Source: Candidatus Phosphoribacter hodrii (GTDB lineage Bacteria > Actinomycetota > Actinomycetes > Actinomycetales > Dermatophilaceae). From it: a stretch of 64,000 nucleotides of DNA. Position 1 is the first letter of the stretch, and the number at the start of each line of letters is the position of its first letter. Of this stretch, positions 8,757 through 17,284 are shown piece after piece. The translations under genes and the position numbers were made by a program. The notes under the pieces are model-generated. The model worked only from the letters and a program-made list of their open reading frames with translations, was not told the DNA's origin and did no database searches. The DNA is taken from NCBI GenBank assembly GCA_016707175.1, contig JADJIB010000001.1, positions 186,001-250,000 of the forward strand. Direction: 5' to 3'.

Positions 8757-9230
8757 GTGACCTACCGCCGCCACCCGCACCGGCCGCCGGCTGACCTGGC
8801 AGCGGGCGCCGCCCGCTGCGTCTCCACCAGCCCCTGGCAACCGCCGGCCGAGGTGGGGTACCTGCGCTTCCATATGCAGCGAACGTGGTGGATCACGACG
8901 GGGATCAAGCCGATCCTCACCCTCAACGGGACGCCGGTGAAGGTGAAGTACGGCGAGAACACCATCCCGCTGCAGCCGGGGCGCTATGTCGTCGAAGCGA
9001 GCCAGGTGTGGAGATCGCACCACGGCCACGCGAGCTACCCCATCACCATCGAGCCGGGTGAGGTCGTCGACGTCTGGTATGCCGGCCCGGCCACCCAGTA
9101 TCACAAAGGATCGATCGGTCCGTCCGAGCAGCAGCGCGAGGGCCTACGGAACGCGTACGTGTTGTTGTTGGGCGTCCTCGGTGTCCTCTATGCGGCCATG
9201 TTTGCGGTGGTGCTCGTCACCTGGAACTGA
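8757..9230 (+). CDS. Putative tail-anchored protein with beta-rich domain (start uncertain)
   Basis: The convincing part begins near 8850 (VGYLRFHMQRTWW) and runs through a beta-rich stretch (ILTLNGTPVKVKYGENTIPL, PGRYVVEA, ITIEPGEVVDVWYAGP) to a single C-terminal membrane helix (AYVLLLGVLGVLYAAMFAVV) ending VTWN. Actinobacteria have many proteins with this PEGA-like domain that presents a short amino-acid chain and a membrane anchor; no function is established to my knowledge. The 5' end is unclear: GTG 8757 is used, ATG 8601 and ATG 8874 are in frame. The Pro-rich leader expected upstream appears displaced to 8229. Confidence 0.55.
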   Translation: MTYRRHPHRPPADLAAGAARCVSTSPWQPPAEVGYLRFHMQRTWWITTGIKPILTLNGTPVKVKYGENTIPLQPGRYVVEASQVWRSHHGHASYPITIEPGEVVDVWYAGPATQYHKGSIGPSEQQREGLRNAYVLLLGVLGVLYAAMFAVVLVTWN

Positions 9231-9279
9231 CCCCCGGCGACGCCCGCCTCGCAGACCAAACCTCGCCGATCGCCAGGCG

Positions 9280-10857
9280 CTACTCCCACTCGATGGTGCC
9301 CGGGGGCTTGCTTGTCACGTCGAGGACCACCCGGTTGACCTCGCTCACCTCATTGGTGATCCGGGTCGAGATCTTGGCCAGCACGTCGTAAGGAACCCGC
9401 GTCCAGTCGGCCGTCATGGCGTCCTCCGACGACACCGGCCGCAGCACGATCGGGTGGCCATAGGTGCGCCCATCGCCCTGCACGCCGACCGAGCGCACCT
9501 CAGCCAACAACACGACGGGGCACTGCCAGATCTCACGGTCGAGCCCGGCCGCCGTCAACTCCTCGCGGGCGATCGCATCGGCCGCTCGCAGGATCGCCAG
9601 TCGCTCGGCGGTCACCTCACCGATGATTCGCACGCCCAGCCCCGGCCCGGGGAACGGCTGGCGCCAGACAATCGCCTCGGGCACCCCGAGCTCCAGCCCG
9701 ACCGCCCGCACCTCGTCCTTGAACAACGCCCGCAGCGGCTCGACGAGGGTGAACTTCAGGTCCTTGGGCAGCCCACCGACGTTGTGGTGCGACTTGATGT
9801 TGGCCGCGCCCTCGCCCCCGCCGGACTCGACGACGTCGGGATAGAGCGTGCCCTGCACGAGGAACTCGATGGGGTTCCCGTCGGCCGACGCCGAGCCGAC
9901 GAGGTCGCGCGCCGCCTGCTCGAAGACCCGGATGAACTGCGCGCCGATCGCTTTGCGCTTGGCTTCCGGGTCGGTCAGGCCCGCCAACGCCGTGAGGAAG
10001 CGCTCGCGCGCGTCGACGACAACCAGGCGCACGCCGGTCGCCGCGACGAACTCCTGCTCCACCTGCTCGTGCTCGCCCTCGCGCAGCAGCCCGTGGTCGA
10101 CGAACACGCAGGTCAGTTGGTCACCGACGGCGCGCTGCACCAGCGCCGCCGCCACGGACGAGTCGACGCCGCCGGACAGCGCACACAGCACCCGACCGGT
10201 GCCGACCTGCGCCCGCACCGACTCGACCAGCGACTCGACGACGTTGGAGGCCGTCCAGTCCGCGGGGATCCCCGCACCTCGCCACAGGAAGTTCTCCAGC
10301 ACGCGCTGCCCGTATGCCGTGTGCAGCACCTCCGGGTGCCACTGGACTCCGAACAACCGCCGGTCCGCGTCCTCGAAGGCCGCCACCGTGGCCCCTGGGG
10401 TCGTCGCCGTCACGGCCATCCCGGCCGGAGCCTCGGTCACCGAGTCGCCGTGCGACATCCACACCGACTGCTCCTTCGGCTGCCCGTCGAAGAGCAGCGA
10501 GCCGTCCGGGGTCACCACAGCGTCGGTGTGGCCATACTCACCCGTCCCCGTGTGGGCGACCGTCCCACCCAACGCCTGGACCATCGCCTGGAAGCCGTAA
10601 CACATCCCGAACACCGGGACCCCGGCCGCCAACAGGGCGGGGTCAAGCGACGGTGCGCCCGCGGCATACACACTCGCGGGGCCGCCGGAGAGGATGACCG
10701 CAGCGGGATTCTTGGCGAGCATCGCCGCCACCGACATCGTGTGCGGGACGACCTCGCTGTAGACCTTCGCCTCGCGGACGCGGCGCGCGATGAGTTGGGC
10801 ATACTGCGCGCCGAAATCGACGACAAGGACCGGCCGGGACTGCAACGTCTCACTCAC
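9280..10857 (-). CDS. guaA: GMP synthase (glutamine-hydrolysing)
   Basis: A full-length 525-residue GuaA. The N-terminal glutaminase has the nucleophile in GMCYGFQ (Cys about 86) and the His/Glu pair in GVQWHPEV. The ATP-pyrophosphatase loop is ALSGGVDSSV (about residue 229), and the C-terminal dimerisation domain ends in the family signature PPGTIEWE. It converts XMP to GMP using glutamine and ATP, the last step of guanine nucleotide synthesis. GuaB and GuaB3 are encoded elsewhere in this window. The start is GTG 10857. Two copies of GTATGCCG lie inside the gene. Confidence 0.97.
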   Translation of the reverse strand: MSETLQSRPVLVVDFGAQYAQLIARRVREAKVYSEVVPHTMSVAAMLAKNPAAVILSGGPASVYAAGAPSLDPALLAAGVPVFGMCYGFQAMVQALGGTVAHTGTGEYGHTDAVVTPDGSLLFDGQPKEQSVWMSHGDSVTEAPAGMAVTATTPGATVAAFEDADRRLFGVQWHPEVLHTAYGQRVLENFLWRGAGIPADWTASNVVESLVESVRAQVGTGRVLCALSGGVDSSVAAALVQRAVGDQLTCVFVDHGLLREGEHEQVEQEFVAATGVRLVVVDARERFLTALAGLTDPEAKRKAIGAQFIRVFEQAARDLVGSASADGNPIEFLVQGTLYPDVVESGGGEGAANIKSHHNVGGLPKDLKFTLVEPLRALFKDEVRAVGLELGVPEAIVWRQPFPGPGLGVRIIGEVTAERLAILRAADAIAREELTAAGLDREIWQCPVVLLAEVRSVGVQGDGRTYGHPIVLRPVSSEDAMTADWTRVPYDVLAKISTRITNEVSEVNRVVLDVTSKPPGTIEWE

Positions 10858-10917
10858 CCGCCAAGCCTACCGAGGCGCTGGCCCCCCGCGTGGCGGTCGC
10901 CGCGGTGGACGTCGCGC

Positions 10918-11268
10918 TCAGTAGACCCGAGCGAGGATGCCGTTGGTCTCCGCCGTGATCTTGCGCTCGGCGAAGAACGGCGCCAGCGGCACGAACCCGC
11001 TGAGCAGGTTGACGACGATCCGCATCATCGGCCAGGCGAGTTTGAGGCCGAGATTGGCGATCGACGCGGCATACGCCATGTAGATGAAGCCGTGGATGTA
11101 GGACCAGTTCTTCGTGAACCAGTTCTCCTGGTGCATCCCGTACTTCATGACCATCTCGACGACGAGGATGAACAACGCGATGCCGGCGACGATGGCGAGC
11201 ACCCGGTAGATCCCCAGCGCCCGGCGGATCTGCAACGGTTTGGCCAGGTTGGTCGGATACATGCTCAC
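10918..11268 (-). CDS. DUF3817 family membrane protein
   Basis: About 116 residues with three or four hydrophobic segments: ALGIYRVLAIVAGIALFILV, then IHGFIYMAYAASIANLGLKL, and LLSGFVPLAPFFAERK close to the end. The FVPLAPFFAE ending with a conserved Glu and the YRVLA start are typical of DUF3817 integral membrane proteins, common beside guaA and SURF1 in actinobacteria. The function is unknown. GTG 11268 overlaps the SURF1 stop by GTGA; ATG 11262 is an alternative start. Confidence 0.85.
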   Translation of the reverse strand: MSMYPTNLAKPLQIRRALGIYRVLAIVAGIALFILVVEMVMKYGMHQENWFTKNWSYIHGFIYMAYAASIANLGLKLAWPMMRIVVNLLSGFVPLAPFFAERKITAETNGILARVY

Positions 11269-12092
11269 TGCGTGGCTCCTACATCGGCGGTCGGCCCAGC
11301 GCCCAGCGGAGGCACCGGCTGATGACGACGGTAGTCGTCGCGCACCATCTTCACCCACATCCACAGGCCGAACGCCGCAAAGACCCACCACTGCAGGGCG
11401 TATGCCGCGTTGCGCAGGGTCAGCCCGGACGGCAGGTCGGGGGGCGGCACCCGCTCCATCCCGCCCGATGCCGAGGCTCCCGTGGGCCCCGTCACCCCTT
11501 GGTCCGGCGTCTCGCTGATGTCGAAGAGGAAGGCGTTGTAGACCTCGCCGCCCCAGTCGTTGAGCAGGGCGCCGACGTCGATCGATCCGATCTGCCCGTC
11601 GGGCAGACGCTTCTTGCCAGCGGACGACGACTCGGTGGGGGCCAGGCTCCCCACGAGGGTGAGCGGCTCAGTAGCGCCCGAACCAGCCGCGGAGTTCGCC
11701 GCCACGGCGTCGGCCGCAGCGAGCGATCGAACGAACCCGCGCACCACGGGGATCCGCGCGCCGGTCTCTTGCACGACGAACGGCTGCACGACCCAGAACC
11801 CGTCAGCGCCGGCCAGTCGACGGTCGGCGACGAGCACCTGGCGGGCCGGCTCGAAATGGCCCACGGCCTGCATCCGTTGGTTGGACCCATCGGCAGGGAA
11901 CGCCGCATGCGGCTGGATCGTCGCGGTCAACTCGAGGACCGGGCGGGCCGCGGCCTCGCGCAGGACCTCCGCGGCGGCGTCCTCGCGGGCGACGTTCATC
12001 TGCCACAGCCCGAGCAAGACGAACCCGGCGCCCAGCCCCAGCACCACGACAAGCCACACCAACCAGCGAGGGGTGAGGGCGGTCCGCAGCAC
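11265..12092 (-). CDS. SURF1-family protein (cytochrome oxidase assembly factor)
   Basis: The 275-residue protein has the SURF1 layout: an N-terminal membrane helix (WLVWLVVVLGLGAGFVLLGL followed by WQ), a periplasmic domain with FWVVQPFVV and PVVRGFV, and a C-terminal helix (YALQWWVFAAFGLWMWVKM). SURF1 proteins help assemble haem-copper cytochrome c oxidase. Its operon partner is the DUF3817 gene (GTGA overlap). The loop between the conserved blocks is rich in Ala/Ser/Gly. Start GTG 12092. Family assignment is good; the exact role in this organism is inferred. Confidence 0.88.
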   Translation of the reverse strand: MLRTALTPRWLVWLVVVLGLGAGFVLLGLWQMNVAREDAAAEVLREAAARPVLELTATIQPHAAFPADGSNQRMQAVGHFEPARQVLVADRRLAGADGFWVVQPFVVQETGARIPVVRGFVRSLAAADAVAANSAAGSGATEPLTLVGSLAPTESSSAGKKRLPDGQIGSIDVGALLNDWGGEVYNAFLFDISETPDQGVTGPTGASASGGMERVPPPDLPSGLTLRNAAYALQWWVFAAFGLWMWVKMVRDDYRRHQPVPPLGAGPTADVGATQ

Positions 12093-12172
12093 GCCTCCCA
12101 GGCTACGGCGCGCGGCATACCCCGGAGAAAACGGGGTGAAGCGGTCTGGCGGCGCGGGTAGCGTGGATCCTT

Positions 12173-13921
12173 GTGCGCCCTCTGCCCTACGACCATCCCG
12201 GGACCCCGGTGCTCACCAGCCCGATGGCCTTCCTTGGCTGGGTGGGCCGGCGGCAGTGGCGCACCCTCCTGGGCGGAGTGACCTTCGGTGTCATCTGGAT
12301 GGTGGCCCAGGCGCTGATCCCGGCGACCCTCGCCAAGGCCATCGACGAAGGGATCATTCCGGGCGACACCGGGGCCTTGCTGCGTTGGTCGGGTGCCCTC
12401 TTGGGTCTGGCTGCCGTCACGGCGCTCGCCGGCGCGGCCCGCCACCAACTCGCGGTCGCCAACTGGCTGCGGGCGGCGTTCCGGTCCGTGCAACTCATCG
12501 GCTGGCACAGCGCCGACACGGGCGAGGCGCTGCCTCGTGACACCCCCACCGGCGACGTGGTCGCCACAGTCGCCTCGGACTCGATGCGGCTGGGTGGGGC
12601 CTACGACACCACCGCGCGGTTCGCCGGAGCGATCGTGTCCTACATCGTCGTCGCCGTCATCCTCCTTCGCGCCTCGATGCCGCTCGGCCTGCTTGTCCTC
12701 ATCGGCGTGCCGGTCCTCGTCGGTTTGCTGTCCTTCATCGTCCGGCCGCTGCAGCGCCGCCAGGCCCAGCAGCGCGAGGAGTCCGGTCGGCTGATCGGGC
12801 TCGGGGCCGACACCGTGGCTGGGTTGCGGGTGCTGCGCGGCATCGGGGGCGAGACGACGTTCCTTGCCCGGTATGCCGCCCAGAGCCAGCAGGTGCGCGA
12901 GGTCGGCTATCGGGTGGCCGGCGTCCAGGCTGCCCTCGATGCGGCCCAGGTGCTCCTGCCGGGCATCTTTGTTGTCCTCGTCACGTGGCTTGGGGCTCGG
13001 TTCGCGATCGACGGCCGGATCACGCCCGGTCAGTTGGTTGCGTTCTACGGCTACTCGGCCTTCCTCGTCACCCCGCTGCGCACCGCGACCGAGTTCGTCG
13101 ACCGGTTGACCCGCGCCCACATCGGCGCCCGCAAGATCATCCGGGTGCTCAAGGTCGAGCCTGATCACGTCGATCACCCCGATGTCGTGACTCCTGGCGC
13201 CACCGAGCCTCCCGCCGACTCCGCCCTGCGCGACGAACGCAGCGGCGTCGTCGTCGAGCCCGGACAGTTCCTCGCGGTGGTCAGCGGACGCCCCGAGGAG
13301 TCGGCCGCGCTCGCCGACCGGTTGGGGCGCTTCGGAACCGACGTCGAGGGGGTGACGCTGGGCGGCATACCCCTCACTCACTTGCCGCTCGCGACGGTGC
13401 GGCGCCGGATCCTCGTGAGCGAGACCGACCCGCGCCTGTTCACCGGGGTGCTGCGCGACGAGCTCGACCCGTGGGGCGCCCACTCCGACGAGGAGGTCCT
13501 CGCGGCCCTGACGATCGCCAGCGGCGAGGACGTCCTGGAGGCGCTCGCTGACGGCCTGGACAGCGAGGTCGAAGAGCGCGGCCGGTCGTTCTCCGGCGGC
13601 CAACGCCAACGCCTGGCGCTGACCCGGGCGCTACTGGCCAACGCGCCGATCCTCGTGCTCGTCGAGCCGACCAGTGCCGTCGACGCCCACACCGAGGCCC
13701 GCATCGCCGACCGGCTGGCGACCTTCCGGGCCGGGCGGACGACGGTCGTCATGACCGCCAGCCCGCTCGTCCTCGATCGGGCCGACCGCGTTCTGCTGCT
13801 GCAGGACGACGCCATCCTCGCTGAGGGGACCCACCACGAGCTCATGCACCGACGCGACGGTGCGAGCGCGGCATACCGTGCGGTGGTCGTGCGCGGCGCC
13901 GACGAGGAGGAGACCCGCTGA
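12173..13921 (+). CDS. ABC exporter subunit A (degenerate Walker A/B, intact signature)
   Basis: A 582-residue half-transporter with an N-terminal six-helix ABC exporter membrane domain (about 20-310) and a C-terminal ATPase domain. The ATPase lacks a P-loop: the GxxGxGKS position reads SGRPEESAALADRLG. The Walker B Asp is also replaced (LVLVEPTSAVDAHTE). The signature motif is intact (SFSGGQRQRLALTRALL). The start of the next gene overlaps its stop (ATGA at 13918-13921 region), and the partner has the complementary defects. The pair should therefore form one competent site, made from the partner's Walker A and this subunit's signature. The substrate is unknown. GTG 12173 is the likely start. 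Confidence 0.88.
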   Translation: MRPLPYDHPGTPVLTSPMAFLGWVGRRQWRTLLGGVTFGVIWMVAQALIPATLAKAIDEGIIPGDTGALLRWSGALLGLAAVTALAGAARHQLAVANWLRAAFRSVQLIGWHSADTGEALPRDTPTGDVVATVASDSMRLGGAYDTTARFAGAIVSYIVVAVILLRASMPLGLLVLIGVPVLVGLLSFIVRPLQRRQAQQREESGRLIGLGADTVAGLRVLRGIGGETTFLARYAAQSQQVREVGYRVAGVQAALDAAQVLLPGIFVVLVTWLGARFAIDGRITPGQLVAFYGYSAFLVTPLRTATEFVDRLTRAHIGARKIIRVLKVEPDHVDHPDVVTPGATEPPADSALRDERSGVVVEPGQFLAVVSGRPEESAALADRLGRFGTDVEGVTLGGIPLTHLPLATVRRRILVSETDPRLFTGVLRDELDPWGAHSDEEVLAALTIASGEDVLEALADGLDSEVEERGRSFSGGQRQRLALTRALLANAPILVLVEPTSAVDAHTEARIADRLATFRAGRTTVVMTASPLVLDRADRVLLLQDDAILAEGTHHELMHRRDGASAAYRAVVVRGADEEETR

Positions 13922-16056
13922 TGTCCGTCTCCGCCGGAGTCCCGAGCGCCCGACGCACTCTGCCCGTGGCCACGCTGGCCTCGGTGCGTGCCCAGACGGC
14001 GGCGCTGTTGCGCGAGCACCGCGGCGCGCTCATCGAGGTCGTCGGGCTGCATGCCATCGCCGCGGTCGCAGGGCTGGCGGCGCCGTTCGTCGTGGGGCGG
14101 CTCGTCGACGAGGTCACTGCGGGCACGGCATACGAGAGCGTCGACCGGCAGGCCCTGTGGCTGGCCGGTGCGATCCTCGCCCAGACAGTGCTCGTGTGGG
14201 CTGCGCGGCGGTCGTCGTTCCGGCTCGGCGAGCGGGTCTTCGCCCAGTTGCGTGAGCAGTTCATGACGCGGGTGATGGCGCTGCCGCTCTCGACCGTCGA
14301 GCGGGCGGGCACCGGTGACCTCGTATCGCGGACGACCAACGACGTCGAGGCGCTCAGCCACGTCGTCCGGTTCGGCATCCCGTCGATCTTCGTCGCGGTG
14401 GTCACGCTGGCGATCACTGTCGCGGCCGCGGTGGCCACCGGGTGGCTCGTCGCGCTGCCCGTCGTCGTCGGCGTGCCGATCATCTGGCTCTCGACCCGGC
14501 GCTATCTGCGCTTTGCCCCCGACGGTTATCTGCGCGAGCGCGCGACGTATGCCGTGATGAACGGCGTCGTCACCGAGACTGTCGACGGCGCTCGGACCGT
14601 CGATGCGCTCGGGTTGTCGGCCCGGCGTCGGCGCCGGATGGACGAGGCGTTGCGAGCATCGTTCGACGCCGAGATGTACACCCTGCGGCTGCGGTTGATC
14701 TGGTTCCCCCAGGTCGAGTTCGCCTATCTGTTGCCGGTGGCGGCGACCCTGGTCTGGGGCGGTTGGCTGGTCTCGCAGGGGCACGCGAGCATCGGGGCCG
14801 TGACGACGGTGGCGCTCTATGTCCACCAACTGGCCAACCCCCTGGACGACCTGCTCATGTGGCTGGACGAGATCCAGGTTGGGGCGACGTCGCTCGCCCG
14901 GGTCATCGGGATCGCCGACGTGCCCCCGGACCGTGAGGCGACCGGCGAGACGCCGGTGGATGCGAATCTCGTCGTCGACGACGTGTCCTACGCCTATCGC
15001 GCCGGGCGCGACGTGCTGCGCGGAGTGTCTCTGGATCTGGCGCCCGGGGAGCGACTGGCGATCGTCGGGCCGTCGGGGGCCGGCAAGTCGACGCTCGGGC
15101 GGCTCATGGCGGGGATCGACGGGCCGCGGCTCGGTCGGGTCGATGTCGGCGGGGTGAGGTTGGTCGATCTCGACCTCGACCGGTTGCGGGGTGAGGTGGC
15201 CTTGGTGACGCAGGAGCACCACGTGTTCGTCGGGACGTTGGCGGACAACCTGCTGCTGGCCCGGCCCTCGGCTAGTCGCGACGAGTTGTTGGACGCGTTG
15301 ACCGCCGTCGACGGGCGCGAGTGGGCGTTAGGGCTGGCCGACGGGCTGGACACCCGGGTCGGGTCCGGTGGTCAGGCGTTGACGACGGCCCAGTCGCAAC
15401 AGTTGGCGTTGGCTCGGCTGGTGCTCGCCGACCCGCACACGTTGGTGCTCGACGAGGCGACCTCGCTGCTAGACCCTCGGGCGGCGCGGCACCTTGAGCG
15501 CTCGCTGGCCGCGGTCGTTACCGGGCGCACTGTCGTGGCGATCGCCCACCGGCTGCACACGGCTCACGACGCCGACCGGGTGGCTGTCGTCGATGGCGGG
15601 TTGGTGACCGAGATCGGCTCGCCTGGACCGCGCAGAACTTCCTTCGGATCGCCGCCGAGCAGGGCGGTAGCTGTTGAACGGCGCCTGCGCGGGCGCTCCT
15701 GGCGCGCCGACGCATCGACATCGCGGATCTGCCCAGGACGGTCATGCATACAGAATAGATTGAAACTCATGCATCCCCAACCGCCGGGTCAGGCGCGGAT
15801 GGCGGCGAGCAGGAGGTCTAACTCCGCATCGATGTATGCCGTGAGGTCAAGTCGCGCGCCCACATCCCAGTGCTTGAGGGCCCAGCCGTGGGCGGCGAGC
15901 TTGAGGTTGTGGGCGACCAACTCGGCCGGGACCGGCCGGAACACCCCTGCAGCGATGCCCGCCTCGACGGCGACCCGGAACGGGTCGATGGTCTCCTGCT
16001 CCAGCCGGATGATCTCGGCCTGCCCGGCGGCATCGAGGGTCTGGCTCTCGCGATAG
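13921..16056 (+). CDS. ABC exporter subunit B (intact Walker A/B, degenerate signature, aberrant C-terminus)
   Basis: The first ~570 residues are a normal ABC exporter half: six-helix membrane domain, Walker A IVGPSGAGKSTLG, Walker B LVLDEATSLLD and H-loop IAHRLHTAHDADRV. The signature is degenerate (LTTAQSQQLALARL instead of LSGGQ). The usual last 20-30 residues are missing. After VTEIGS at about 15626 the frame continues as 140 residues of Arg/Ser/Pro-rich sequence with no recognisable similarity and runs antisense into tetR to 16056. This suggests a past frameshift, deletion or insertion near 15626. The working protein probably ends near there. Confidence 0.8.
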   Translation: MSVSAGVPSARRTLPVATLASVRAQTAALLREHRGALIEVVGLHAIAAVAGLAAPFVVGRLVDEVTAGTAYESVDRQALWLAGAILAQTVLVWAARRSSFRLGERVFAQLREQFMTRVMALPLSTVERAGTGDLVSRTTNDVEALSHVVRFGIPSIFVAVVTLAITVAAAVATGWLVALPVVVGVPIIWLSTRRYLRFAPDGYLRERATYAVMNGVVTETVDGARTVDALGLSARRRRRMDEALRASFDAEMYTLRLRLIWFPQVEFAYLLPVAATLVWGGWLVSQGHASIGAVTTVALYVHQLANPLDDLLMWLDEIQVGATSLARVIGIADVPPDREATGETPVDANLVVDDVSYAYRAGRDVLRGVSLDLAPGERLAIVGPSGAGKSTLGRLMAGIDGPRLGRVDVGGVRLVDLDLDRLRGEVALVTQEHHVFVGTLADNLLLARPSASRDELLDALTAVDGREWALGLADGLDTRVGSGGQALTTAQSQQLALARLVLADPHTLVLDEATSLLDPRAARHLERSLAAVVTGRTVVAIAHRLHTAHDADRVAVVDGGLVTEIGSPGPRRTSFGSPPSRAVAVERRLRGRSWRADASTSRICPGRSCIQNRLKLMHPQPPGQARMAASRRSNSASMYAVRSSRAPTSQCLRAQPWAASLRLWATNSAGTGRNTPAAMPASTATRNGSMVSCSSRMISACPAASRVWLSR

Positions 16057-16418
16057 GCCAGCATCGTCCCGGCCCGCTTGGCGTCGATGACCCGGCAGAA
16101 GCTGGCGAACCCGGCTGCCAGTTGAGCCTCCGGATCAGCGCCGGCCGCCGCCATGGCCGCCGGCACCTCGGCCCGGAAGGTGTCGAGGATGTCGACGATG
16201 ACGGCCCGCAACACCTCCTGCTTGCCGCCGAAGTACTGATAGATCAGCCCCACGCTCATCCCGGCGTCGTCGGCCACGGCCTGCATCGACATCTCGTGAT
16301 AGCCGGTGCGGATCATGATCCGGGTCGCCGACTGCAGGATCTGCCGCCGACGGGTCTCGACCCGAGCCTCGGCCCGGGCCTCGCGGGACGGGTCCGCTGA
16401 GCTCACCCTTGACAGCAT
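15789..16418 (-). CDS. TetR-family regulator of the adjacent bad-like operon
   Basis: About 209 residues. The N-terminal TetR helix-turn-helix reads RRRQILQSATRIMIRTGYHE then MSMQAVADDAGMSVGLIYQYFGGKQEVLRA, followed by an all-helical ligand domain. ATG 16418 is used; GTG 16406 is a close alternative. It is divergent from the badI-like gene, and a 27-bp palindrome lies between the two starts. By position it is likely the repressor of the alicyclic acid operon, released by a CoA thioester or acid (inference). In Rhodopseudomonas the bad genes are controlled by a MarR-type BadR, so this control would be different. Confidence 0.88.
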   Translation of the reverse strand: MLSRVSSADPSREARAEARVETRRRQILQSATRIMIRTGYHEMSMQAVADDAGMSVGLIYQYFGGKQEVLRAVIVDILDTFRAEVPAAMAAAGADPEAQLAAGFASFCRVIDAKRAGTMLAYRESQTLDAAGQAEIIRLEQETIDPFRVAVEAGIAAGVFRPVPAELVAHNLKLAAHGWALKHWDVGARLDLTAYIDAELDLLLAAIRA

Positions 16419-16428
16419 ACCTGTGATT

Positions 16429-16455
16429 GAACGACCATTCAATGAATAGCCGTTC
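16429..16455. promoter_or_regulatory. 27-bp palindromic operator between tetR and badI
   Basis: GAACGACCATTCA at 16429-16441 and TGAATAGCCGTTC at 16443-16455 are inverted repeats with 11 of 13 positions paired around a16442. Each half itself contains TGAA-N6-TTCA. The element sits in the 61-bp gap between the divergent tetR and badI starts. Size, symmetry and location are those of a TetR operator. Confidence 0.75.
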
Positions 16456-16479
16456 AGCACGGAGCCAGGAGAACCGACG

Positions 16480-17277
16480 ATGACGCCGTTCGAGGACATC
16501 ACCTACGTCGTGCAGGACTCGGCGGCGATCGTGACGATCAACCGCCCGGAGCGCTACAACGCCTTCCGCGCCCAGACCGTCGAAGAACTCATCAAGGCGT
16601 TCCGGTTGGCCTGGGCCGACCGCCAGGTCCAGTCGGTCATCCTCACCGGCGCCGGGGACAAGGCGTTCTGCACCGGCGGCGACGTCAAGCAACGCGCCGA
16701 GACCGGCGACTACGGCCCGAGCGAGTCGGGGATGTTCGAGATCGGCGCACTGCACAAGGTGATTCGCGACATCCCCAAGCCGGTCATCGCCGCGGTCAAC
16801 GGCGTGGCCGTCGGCGGCGGGCACGTCCTGCACGTCCTGTGCGACGTGTCGATCGCCAGCGAGACCGCCCGCTTCGGCCAGGCCGGCCCCCGGGTGGGGT
16901 CCTTCGACGCGGGGTTCGGCACGGCATACCTCGCGCGCGTCGTGGGCGAGAAGAAGGCGCGCGAGATCTGGTTCTGGTGCCGGATGTACTCCGCCCAGGA
17001 GGCCCTGGCGATGAACCTCGTCAACAAGGTCGTGCCTCCCGGCGAGGTCATGGCGGAGGCAAAGGCGTGGGCTGACGAGGTGGCGACCAAGAGCCCGACG
17101 GCGATCCGCTTCCTCAAGCAGTCGTTCAATGCCGACACCGACCACCAGGCGGGCCTGTCCAACCTCGCCATGTCGGCGCTCGACCTGTTCACCGCCTCCC
17201 CCGAGGGCCTGGAGGGCGCTGCCGCCTTCGCCGAGAAGCGCACCCCCGACTTCAACCAGCACGTCAACTGGCACTGA
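16480..17277 (+). CDS. badI: 2-ketocyclohexanecarboxyl-CoA hydrolase-like (BadI, crotonase fold)
   Basis: The 265-residue crotonase-fold protein resembles Rhodopseudomonas BadI over its length as I remember it: INRPERYNAFR, AFCTGGDVK, RDIPKPVIAAVNG, GQAGPRVGSFDAGFGTAYLA, and RVVGEKKAREIWFWCRMYSA. The GSFDAGFGT segment and the VVGEKKAREIW block are shared with the MenB/BadI branch rather than ordinary enoyl-CoA hydratases. BadI opens the ring of 2-ketocyclohexanecarboxyl-CoA to pimeloyl-CoA. It is the first gene of a four-gene operon with an acyl-CoA dehydrogenase, a BadH-like SDR and a GcdH-like dehydrogenase. Confidence 0.85.
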   Translation: MTPFEDITYVVQDSAAIVTINRPERYNAFRAQTVEELIKAFRLAWADRQVQSVILTGAGDKAFCTGGDVKQRAETGDYGPSESGMFEIGALHKVIRDIPKPVIAAVNGVAVGGGHVLHVLCDVSIASETARFGQAGPRVGSFDAGFGTAYLARVVGEKKAREIWFWCRMYSAQEALAMNLVNKVVPPGEVMAEAKAWADEVATKSPTAIRFLKQSFNADTDHQAGLSNLAMSALDLFTASPEGLEGAAAFAEKRTPDFNQHVNWH

Positions 17278-17284
17278 GGCGCAG

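Noticed and set aside
13378..15222. 614-codon minus-strand frame over the ABC genes
   Set aside because: Antisense shadow; low-complexity Arg/Asp/Pro sequence without motifs.
15564..15770. Small minus-strand gene (68 codons) at the ABC/tetR junction, possible antitoxin
   Set aside because: No recognisable family, no partner toxin, and most of it is antisense to the ABC gene.
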